Source of the DNA: Pseudomonadota bacterium
Lineage (GTDB): Bacteria > Myxococcota > Myxococcia > Myxococcales > Myxococcaceae
Assembly (NCBI GenBank): GCA_023424585.1
Contig: JAFADT010000454.1
Span: 1 to 12,054, forward strand
Length of the DNA: 12,054 nt
Reading direction: 5' to 3'
The translations under genes and the position numbers were made by a program. This document shows positions 6,953-12,054 of the stretch, piece after piece. Under the pieces are notes generated by a model. That model was not told the DNA's origin. It worked only from the letters and a program-made list of their open reading frames with translations, and ran no database searches. Position 1 is the first letter of the stretch. The number at the start of each line of letters is the position of its first letter.

Positions 6953-8233
6953 TCAAGAGGCCGTGTCGATGCGGCTGTGGCGCCGCGTGTCCGGCATCAC
7001 CGTGTAGACGAGCAGCGAGCAGAAGATGCACGCCGTGACGTACCAGAAGAACCAGGGCTCGCGCCCTGCCAGCTTCAGGCGCGTGCCCACGTACTCGGCG
7101 GTGCCGCCGAAGAGGGACACCGTCAGCGCGTAGGGCAGCCCCACGCCCAGGGCGCGGATGCGCGCGGGGAACAGCTCCGCCTTCACCACGGCGTTGATGG
7201 ACGTGTACCCGGAGAGGATGACCAGCGCCGCGAGCACCAGCATGAACGCGGTGAAGGCGTCCCGCGTCCGCGTCAGCGCGGTGAGCAGCGGCACCGTGCA
7301 CAGCGTGCCCAGGACGCCGAACCCCATCAGCACCGGCCTGCGCCCCACCTTGTCGGAGACGAGCCCCAGCACCGGCTGGAGCAGCATGTAGAGGAACAGC
7401 GAGCCCGCGGAGATGAGCGTGGCCTCGTCGCGCGTCAGCCCCACGGAGTTCACCAGGAACTTCTGCATGTAGACCGTGTATGTGTAGAAGGCCAGCGTCC
7501 CACCCATCGTGAGCCCCACCACGACGGCGATCTCCTTCGGGTGGCGCGACAGCTCCCGCATGGGGTGGTGCTCGGACGGCTTCGCGGCCTCGCGGGTGAA
7601 GGCCTCCGTCTCCACCATGTGGCGCCGCAGGTAGAAGCCGAGGATGGCCAGCCCCGCGCCAATGCCAAACGGGATGCGCCAGCCCCAGGCCTCCAGCTGC
7701 GGGCCCGTCAGGAGCAGCCGCTGCAACACCAGCAGCGTCAGCGTGGCGAGCAGCTGCCCCAGGATGAGCGTGACGTACTGGAACGAGCTGTAGAAGCCCC
7801 GGTGGCGGGAGGTGGCCACCTCGCTCAGGTAGGTGGCGCTGGTGCCGTACTCGCCACCCAGCGAGAGCCCCTGGAGCAGCCGCGCGAGCATCAGCACGAC
7901 GGGCGCCGCCACGCCGATGCGCGCGTACGTGGGGCACACGGCGATGACCAGCGAGCCCAGGCACATCAGCGTGACGGACAGCGTCAGCGCGGACCGGCGG
8001 CCCCGGAGGTCCGCGTAGAGCCCCATCACCCAGCCGCCCACCGGCCGGATGAGGAAGCCCAGCGCGAACACGCCGGCGGTGTTGAGCTGCCGCACCAGCG
8101 GGTCCGCGTCCGGGAAGAACGCCTGCGCGAAGTACAGCGAGAACGCCGAGTAGACGTAGAAGTCGTACCACTCGATGAGGTTTCCCACCGAGCCGCCGAA
8201 GATGGAGAACACCCGCTGCCGCACGTCGGACAT
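6953..8233 (-). CDS. kgtP: KgtP-like alpha-ketoglutarate/dicarboxylate:H+ symporter (MFS, MHS family)
   Basis: A 426-residue, 12-helix inner-membrane symporter. It follows Escherichia coli KgtP closely (compared from memory) along its length: GNLIEWYDFYVYS (17-29) in helix 1, LYFAQAFFP, the loop 2-3 signature GLYADLRGRR, GLSLGGEYGTSATYLSEVA, FQYVTLILGQLLA, WGWRIPFGIGA, YMQKFLVNSVG, the loop 8-9 signature SDKVGRRPVL, and FPARIRALGVGLPYA. The predicted cargo is 2-oxoglutarate or a related dicarboxylate; related MHS members carry shikimate, citrate or aromatic acids, so substrate is less certain than family. ATG at 8231-8233 gives family length. It starts 11 bp after the dienelactone-hydrolase stop on the same strand, which indicates co-transcription. 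Confidence 0.9.
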   Translation of the reverse strand: MSDVRQRVFSIFGGSVGNLIEWYDFYVYSAFSLYFAQAFFPDADPLVRQLNTAGVFALGFLIRPVGGWVMGLYADLRGRRSALTLSVTLMCLGSLVIAVCPTYARIGVAAPVVLMLARLLQGLSLGGEYGTSATYLSEVATSRHRGFYSSFQYVTLILGQLLATLTLLVLQRLLLTGPQLEAWGWRIPFGIGAGLAILGFYLRRHMVETEAFTREAAKPSEHHPMRELSRHPKEIAVVVGLTMGGTLAFYTYTVYMQKFLVNSVGLTRDEATLISAGSLFLYMLLQPVLGLVSDKVGRRPVLMGFGVLGTLCTVPLLTALTRTRDAFTAFMLVLAALVILSGYTSINAVVKAELFPARIRALGVGLPYALTVSLFGGTAEYVGTRLKLAGREPWFFWYVTACIFCSLLVYTVMPDTRRHSRIDTAS

Positions 8234-8244
8234 CGGGCTCGCGC

Positions 8245-8982
8245 TCAGGCCTTCAGCGTGCGGTCGAACAGGTCCACGAGCCGCGTCCAGTGCGTCTCCG
8301 CGGCCTCCGCGTTGTACGCGCCCGTGCCCGGGACGGTGTAGCCGTGCTGCGCGCCGGGGTAGAGCTCCGAGCGGTACTTCACGCCCGCGTCCTTCAGCGC
8401 GGCCTCCAGCGCGCGGATGGCGTCCGCCGGCATGGAGCTGTCGTTGTCCGCGTGGCCGAAGTACAGCTCGGCCTTCACCTTGTTCACCAGCCGATGGGGG
8501 CTGTCGGGCGCGTCCGTGGCCAGGCGCCCGCCGTGGGAGGACGCCGCCGCGCCGATGCGCTCCGGGAAGTCCGCGGCCATGCGCACCGCGATGCCGCCGC
8601 TGAAGCAGTAGCCGGCCACGCCCGCCTTCGGGCCCCTCACGGAGGGCTGCCGGGCGAGGAAGTCCAGCTCCGCGCCCGCGTCCAGCTTCAGCCGCTCCGG
8701 CGTCAGCGAGCCCATGAGGCCGTAGAGGCGCTTGCGGAACGCCTCGTCCGCGAAGGAGCCCTGGAGCTCCAGCTTCGAGGTGGAGCCGTCCCGGTAGAAC
8801 ACGTTGGGCATCAGCACGACGTAGCCGGACCTGGACAGGCGCCGGGCCATGTCCTCGAAGACGGGCCGGATGCCAAAGGCATCCGGAATCATGATGACGG
8901 CCGGCCACGGCCCCGAGCCCTCCGGCTGGAACAGCTTCGCGTCCATCACTCCATCCGCGGTCTTGATGTCGACGTCCTGCAT
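8245..8982 (-). CDS. Dienelactone hydrolase family protein
   Basis: A 245-residue cytosolic alpha/beta-hydrolase. The catalytic triad is intact: C126 in the nucleophile elbow GYCFSGG, an acidic residue in HADNDSSMP (D179 or D181) and H213 in YPGAQHGY. MIPDAFGIRP (31-40) matches the family's oxyanion region. The classic enzyme opens dienelactone to maleylacetate in chlorocatechol/aromatic degradation, but many members act on other esters or lactones, and no chlorocatechol genes are near. The ATG at 8980-8982 follows a clear Shine-Dalgarno sequence. It is the first gene of the minus-strand block and lies 11 bp before the KgtP-like permease. An open frame extends far upstream on this strand, but that is antisense shadow of the hydrolase gene at 9304. 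Confidence 0.9.
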   Translation of the reverse strand: MQDVDIKTADGVMDAKLFQPEGSGPWPAVIMIPDAFGIRPVFEDMARRLSRSGYVVLMPNVFYRDGSTSKLELQGSFADEAFRKRLYGLMGSLTPERLKLDAGAELDFLARQPSVRGPKAGVAGYCFSGGIAVRMAADFPERIGAAASSHGGRLATDAPDSPHRLVNKVKAELYFGHADNDSSMPADAIRALEAALKDAGVKYRSELYPGAQHGYTVPGTGAYNAEAAETHWTRLVDLFDRTLKA

Positions 8983-8991
8983 GGCGGGGTG

Positions 8992-8997
8992 ACCTCC
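8992..8997 (-). promoter_or_regulatory. Ribosome-binding site of the dienelactone-hydrolase gene
   Basis: GGAGGT on the minus strand lies 9 nt before the ATG at 8982. It is one of the few clear Shine-Dalgarno sequences in the window and fixes this start. Confidence 0.7.
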
Positions 8998-9057
8998 AGG
9001 GCGGGCCGTGCATGTGCCCGTGCCGGAAGAGACACCACACGCGCGGCCGATGCGCCA

Positions 9058-9097
9058 TCCGTTTCGCGATGGGCCCCTCCACGCCGCGCGAAACGGA
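9058..9097. repeat. Perfect 11-bp inverted repeat, 18-bp spacer
   Basis: TCCGTTTCGCG (9058-9068) is exactly repeated in reverse complement as CGCGAAACGGA (9087-9097), with an 18-bp spacer containing GGGCCC. The arms lie 76-115 bp upstream of the dienelactone-hydrolase ATG and about 207-246 bp upstream of the divergent hydrolase ATG. It could be a pair of operator half-sites or, if transcribed, a hairpin in a leader. There is no T run, so a terminator is unlikely. Confidence 0.6.
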
Positions 9098-9303
9098 CCC
9101 TTCCTTCCCCGTGAGATGAAGGCCAATCCCCCCATGGGCGCGGGCGTCGAGGACGGCGAGCCTCGCGTGTCCCCGGCGCGCGGGGGCCTGCGGTGCTTGC
9201 TCGGACGGCAGGAGCTGCATGGGCGGACACGGCGGCAGGTGTGCCGGTGCGCGGCTCCTGGCAGGATCGCGCTCGACCCCTGGAGCAGGAGGGCAAGGTG
9301 GGC

Positions 9304-10419
9304 ATGCATCGCGAAGGCGCGGCCGTGGTCCGGACCTGGGTGTTGCTGGGCGTGTTGTTCGGCGCCGGCGCTCGGGCGGAGGTGACGCGCGCGGAGTTCC
9401 TGGTGCCGTCGGAGGAGGGCATCGAGGTGTCCGTCCGCGAGGTGAAGGACCCGGGCATGCAGGTGGCCAACCTGCCGCCGCTCATCCTCCTGCACGGCGC
9501 GCGGGTGCCGGGGCGGGCCTCGTTCGACCTGCCGGTGGAGGGGGGCTCCATCGCGGCGGAGCTCGCCCGCGCGGGGCACGCGGTGTACCTCATGGACGCG
9601 CGCGGCTACGGCGGCTCCACGCGGCCCCTGGCCATGAGCACGCCCGCGAAGGGCCGGCCGCTGGTGGGCTCGCACGAGGTCGTCCAGGACGTGCACGCGG
9701 TGGTGGCCTGGGTGAAGGCGCGCACGGGTCAGCGCCGCGTGGGGCTCGTGGGCTGGGCCACGGGAGGGCACTGGGCGGGCATGTACGCCAGCCTCCATCC
9801 GGACAACGTCAGCCACCTGGTGATGCTCAACGCGCTGTACGCGGGCAGCGCGGAGCACCAGGTGCTGGGGCGGGGCACGGACTTCGAGGATCCGAAGCGG
9901 CCGGGGCAGTTCAACGCGGCGGGCGTCGGCGCGTACCGGTGGAACACGGGCGCGTCGCTGATGGCGGTGTGGGACCGGCAGCTGCCCGCGGAGGAGGAGG
10001 CGCGGGCGAAGTGGCGGGACCCGGAGGTGGCGGCGTCGTTCCAGCGCGAGGCGCTCGCGAGTGATCCGCTGGGGCCCTCGCGCACGCCGTTCGCCTTCCG
10101 GGCGCCGTGCGGGGCGCTGGAGGACAGCTTCTACCTGGCCACCGGCCGGCAGCTCTGGGATGGGGCGTCCATCACCGCGAAGGTGCTCCTCCTGCGCGCG
10201 GAGAACGACTTCTGGAGCCGCCCGGAGGACGTCACCCGCCTCCAGGAGCACCTGGTCCACGCGGCCAGCGTGAAGGCCGTGGTGCTCCCGGGAGCGACGC
10301 ACTTCGTGCACCTGGAGCGGCCGGAGCGGGGCCGCCGCCTCCTCATGGACGAGCTGCTGCGCTTCACCGGCGCGCGGGTCACGCCCGCGCCGAAGCCCCC
10401 GAAGCCCGCCGCGCCTTGA
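9304..10419 (+). CDS. Exported alpha/beta-hydrolase fold protein with Ala at the nucleophile position
   Basis: A 371-residue protein with an N-terminal signal peptide (TWVLLGVLFGAGARA, cleavage near residue 25). The alpha/beta-hydrolase fold follows: LILLHGARVPG (oxyanion region, H64-G65), DARGYGGSTRP (99-108), the elbow GLVGWATGGHWAGMYASLHP (147-166), an acid loop with D302 (ENDFWSRPEDV) and H333 (PGATHFVHLERP). The elbow reads G-W-A-T-G-G: Ala152 (codon gcc) sits where the family has Ser, Asp or Cys, so standard hydrolase chemistry is questionable although Asp and His remain. The C-terminus is a Pro/Lys/Ala-rich tail (PAPKPPKPAAP). ATG at 9304 was chosen because the signal peptide begins there and GGAGG lies upstream; a longer in-frame start adds 37 unlikely residues. 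It is followed 18 bp later by the GNAT gene. Confidence 0.88.
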   Translation: MHREGAAVVRTWVLLGVLFGAGARAEVTRAEFLVPSEEGIEVSVREVKDPGMQVANLPPLILLHGARVPGRASFDLPVEGGSIAAELARAGHAVYLMDARGYGGSTRPLAMSTPAKGRPLVGSHEVVQDVHAVVAWVKARTGQRRVGLVGWATGGHWAGMYASLHPDNVSHLVMLNALYAGSAEHQVLGRGTDFEDPKRPGQFNAAGVGAYRWNTGASLMAVWDRQLPAEEEARAKWRDPEVAASFQREALASDPLGPSRTPFAFRAPCGALEDSFYLATGRQLWDGASITAKVLLLRAENDFWSRPEDVTRLQEHLVHAASVKAVVLPGATHFVHLERPERGRRLLMDELLRFTGARVTPAPKPPKPAAP

Positions 10420-10424
10420 GCCGC

Positions 10425-10430
10425 TAGACT
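10425..10430 (+). promoter_or_regulatory. -10-like TAGACT immediately before the GNAT start
   Basis: TAGACT in the 18-bp gap ends 7 nt before the GNAT ATG. The intervening GGCGGGG could serve as a weak ribosome-binding site instead. No good -35 is seen, since the upstream gene's coding sequence occupies that position. It could be an internal start of a leaderless mRNA, or chance. Confidence 0.25.
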
Positions 10431-10437
10431 GGCGGGG

Positions 10438-10953
10438 ATGATTTCCATCCGGAGACTCGAACAGGCGACCCCCGAGGAGCGGCAGGCGCTGGCCGAGCTG
10501 CTCGTCGACTCCGTGGACGGAGGCGCGTCGGTGGGCTTCCTGCCGCCGCTCACCCTGGAGGCGGCGGCGGAGTACTGGCGGGGCGTGCTCGCGGCGCTGG
10601 GCCCGGGGCTGGTGCTCTGGGTCGCGGAGGTGGACGGGCGCATCGACGGCACCGTGCAGCTGGCGCCGTCCCTGCGGCCCAACGGGCTGCACCGCGCGGA
10701 GGTGCAGAAGCTGCTCGTGCACTCGCGGGCCCGGGGACAGGGGCTCGCGTCGCGGCTGCTCCAGGAGGTCGAGCAGTACGCCCGGGGCGCGGGGCGCACC
10801 CTGCTGGTGCTCGACACGCTGGCGGGGTCGAAGGCGGAGGCCGTCTACCAGCACTTCCAGTGGCAGCGCGTCGGAGAGATCCCCGACTGGGCGCGGCACA
10901 CCGACGGTGCGCTGCACCCCACGGTCCTCTTCTTCAAGCGGCTCGTCCCGTAA
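10438..10953 (+). CDS. GNAT-family N-acetyltransferase
   Basis: A 171-residue acetyl-CoA-dependent acetyltransferase. Motif A is clear: VQKLLVHSRARGQGLASRLL (89-108), with RGQGLA (99-104) forming the pyrophosphate-binding loop. It is followed by the helix QEVEQYARGAGR, strand TLLVLDT (121-127), and the motif B region AEAVYQHFQWQRVGEIPDWA, ending in a beta-strand VLFFKRLVP. The acceptor is unknown; single-domain members of this type modify small amines, antibiotics or protein N-termini. The gene sits 18 bp downstream of the exported alpha/beta-hydrolase on the same strand and may share its transcript. Its stop is only 4 bp from the stop of the convergent beta-helix gene, so there is no room for a terminator between them. 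Confidence 0.92.
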   Translation: MISIRRLEQATPEERQALAELLVDSVDGGASVGFLPPLTLEAAAEYWRGVLAALGPGLVLWVAEVDGRIDGTVQLAPSLRPNGLHRAEVQKLLVHSRARGQGLASRLLQEVEQYARGAGRTLLVLDTLAGSKAEAVYQHFQWQRVGEIPDWARHTDGALHPTVLFFKRLVP

Positions 10954-10957
10954 CGCC

Positions 10958-12054
10958 TCACTGCGCGCGGGGGCAGGGTGGGTCGTTGGGGCAGCGGCCC
11001 CCGGTGTCCCTGGGCGTCGTCTGCGTGCATCCCTGGATGCGCGCGAAGGTGTTCGTCTCCAGGAAGCCCACGGCGTCCGAGCCGTTCCAGCCGCGCAGGA
11101 TGCCGTGCCCCGCGCTGTCCTCGATGGAGGCGCCGGCGATGAACGGCGTGGCGGGCTCCTCGAAGAGGAGGATGGCGGAGCTCACGTCGAAGGAGGGGGG
11201 CAGGTAGTTGCAGCCGAAGCTGGAGCACAGGCAGGGGCCGCCCGCGTAGCGCACGCGGATGAACTCCAGCCGGTCGGCGGGGTTCGTTCCGTCGAAGCGC
11301 AGGCCGGCCCAGTCTCCCGCGGCGGGCGTGGCCTGCGCGGAGGTGAAGATGACGGGCCGGGCCTGGGTGCCGGCGGCGATGAGCGCGCTCTTGCCGTCAT
11401 AGACGAGCAGCCGGCTGCCCGGGTCGAAGCGCAGCTCGGCGCCCGCTTCAATCGTGAGCGTCGCGGCGGTGTCGTGGTTGCCCACCGTGAGGCCTTCCAG
11501 GTGGTACGGCACGCCCAGGTCGCGCAGGGTCGCGTCGCCGCCCAGGTAGGAGATGGTCGCGGACGCGACGCTGGGGCCGACGAGGATGGCGTCCTCGCGG
11601 TTGCCCGTGTACGTGCCTGACGGCAGGGTGCCCAGCGCGTTGGGGTTGACGGCCATGGGCTGCGGGCTGGAGGTGCTGCCGGAGCGGGTGATGGTCAGCG
11701 CGGTGGAGCCCTCCGCGAAGCCGGCGGTGCCATTGATGAGCACGCCAGGGCCGGAGGACGCCTCGATGGTGACGTGGTCCACGAACAACGGCCGGCTGCC
11801 GGGAAGGTCCGTGCTCGCGCGCACGCGGACGGTGGCGGCGGCGGTGGACGGATCGCCGCCCCGGGACAGCGTCGTCCACGTCAGGCGCGCGGAGCCGCCC
11901 GGGTTGATCAGCAACTGCCCCCAGGGCCGTCCGGAGTCCGCGGCCTCGATGCGCACCGGCTTCGCCTGCGTTCCCTGGGTGATGAACGCGCCGCCGCTGT
12001 TGACCTGGATGTTGGCCGAGGCGCTCATGCTGACGACGGTGCAGGGCTCCACGG
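10958..12054 (-). CDS. C-terminal part of a right-handed beta-helix surface protein (N-terminus beyond right edge)
   Basis: The last 365 codons of a longer gene; the frame is open through the right edge, so the true start is outside. The visible sequence is Gly/Ser/Thr/Ala-rich with short strands and turns. It contains two clear copies of a repeat: FITQGTQAKPVRIEA...WGQLLI near the start, and LIAAGTQARPVIFTS...DWAGLRFDG about 200 residues later. The GTxAxPVxFTS...W-G-L pattern is common in myxobacterial and other predicted beta-helix (pectate-lyase-like fold) surface lipoproteins. No polysaccharide-lyase catalytic motif is visible. The C-terminal region carries six cysteines in two clusters (PCLCSSFGC; GCTQTTP...RCPNDPPC), suggesting disulphides and an extracytoplasmic location. 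A lipobox or signal peptide would be beyond the window. Function unknown. Confidence 0.85.
   Translation of the reverse strand, partial: VEPCTVVSMSASANIQVNSGGAFITQGTQAKPVRIEAADSGRPWGQLLINPGGSARLTWTTLSRGGDPSTAAATVRVRASTDLPGSRPLFVDHVTIEASSGPGVLINGTAGFAEGSTALTITRSGSTSSPQPMAVNPNALGTLPSGTYTGNREDAILVGPSVASATISYLGGDATLRDLGVPYHLEGLTVGNHDTAATLTIEAGAELRFDPGSRLLVYDGKSALIAAGTQARPVIFTSAQATPAAGDWAGLRFDGTNPADRLEFIRVRYAGGPCLCSSFGCNYLPPSFDVSSAILLFEEPATPFIAGASIEDSAGHGILRGWNGSDAVGFLETNTFARIQGCTQTTPRDTGGRCPNDPPCPRAQ

Larger units (their letters stand above)
8983..9303. other. Divergent intergenic region with an 11-bp inverted repeat
   Basis: This 321-bp gap must contain the promoters of the minus-strand dienelactone-hydrolase operon and the plus-strand alpha/beta-hydrolase gene. 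It holds the inverted repeat at 9058-9097 and the ribosome-binding sites of both genes. Open frames through it encode only Arg/Pro-rich shadow sequence. I could not pick a convincing -35/-10 pair in either direction. Confidence 0.5.

Noticed and set aside
6434..8341. 635-codon plus-strand open frame across the barrel and permease genes
   Set aside because: Its composition is Arg/Gln/His/Gly-rich without hydrophobic cores or motifs. It is a typical shadow of G/C-ending codons on the other strand, which encodes a clear KgtP-like permease.
9219..10064. Gly/Arg/Ala-rich plus-strand open frame overlapping the exported hydrolase
   Set aside because: It is an alternate-frame shadow; the frame starting at 9304 has the signal peptide and hydrolase motifs.
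8983..10917. Long minus-strand open frame continuing upstream of the dienelactone-hydrolase gene
   Set aside because: It is antisense to the exported hydrolase and GNAT genes, is Arg/His/Pro-rich and has no domain. The Shine-Dalgarno at 8992-8997 marks the true start at 8982.
1..12054. CRISPR array, tRNA, rRNA, insertion sequence, prophage or attachment site
   Set aside because: I saw no periodic repeats with spacers, no cloverleaf-like segments, no transposase or integrase motifs and no flanking target duplications.

Overview
The window is GC-rich DNA with strongly G/C-ending codons in every gene. The proteins look myxobacterial: a Porin_O_P protein with a Pro-rich linker, an orphan outer-membrane barrel, a beta-helix surface protein and a Ser/Pro/Ala-rich N-terminus. 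My best guess is a Myxococcaceae member such as Myxococcus or Corallococcus, inferred from protein style and not from a marker gene. There are ten genes, two of them cut by the window edges. I see no tRNA, rRNA, CRISPR array, insertion sequence or phage gene.

Layout: a minus-strand gene fragment leaves the left edge (1-233). A 335-bp non-coding stretch follows, then a plus-strand phosphate-selective-porin-type outer-membrane protein (569-1900). A convergent junction with hairpins separates it from a long minus-strand block. In transcription order, from high to low coordinates, that block is: dienelactone-hydrolase family enzyme (8982-8245), KgtP-like MFS/MHS permease (8233-6953), orphan outer-membrane beta-barrel (6901-5492), four-helix membrane protein resembling styrene-oxide isomerase/hydroxylaminobenzene mutase (5421-4930), MarR regulator (4811-4344), homogentisate 1,2-dioxygenase (4302-2992) and fumarylacetoacetase (2995-1991). 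A 321-bp divergent region carrying a perfect 11-bp inverted repeat leads to two plus-strand genes: an exported alpha/beta-hydrolase with Ala at the nucleophile position (9304-10419) and a GNAT acetyltransferase (10438-10953). A minus-strand beta-helix protein runs off the right edge (10958-12054).

The best supported functional unit is marR-hmgA-fahA, the lower homogentisate pathway of tyrosine/phenylalanine catabolism, yielding fumarate and acetoacetate. The dioxygenase and hydrolase overlap by four bases (GTGA). In the 41-bp gap between marR and the dioxygenase lies an AT-rich promoter-like element with a GTTACATCTGTTAC repeat, a natural candidate operator for the MarR protein. The dienelactone-hydrolase/permease pair, 11 bp apart, looks like a second small catabolic unit. 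Several starts (dioxygenase, marR, barrel protein, GNAT) lack a Shine-Dalgarno sequence but have a -10-like hexamer 7-10 nt before the ATG, suggesting leaderless or nearly leaderless mRNAs.

Nothing here is clearly a new multi-gene system. The most unusual points are the hydrolase with a replaced nucleophile, the marR/dioxygenase promoter-operator, the repeated start-proximal promoter arrangement and the uncharacterised membrane proteins embedded in the catabolic block.
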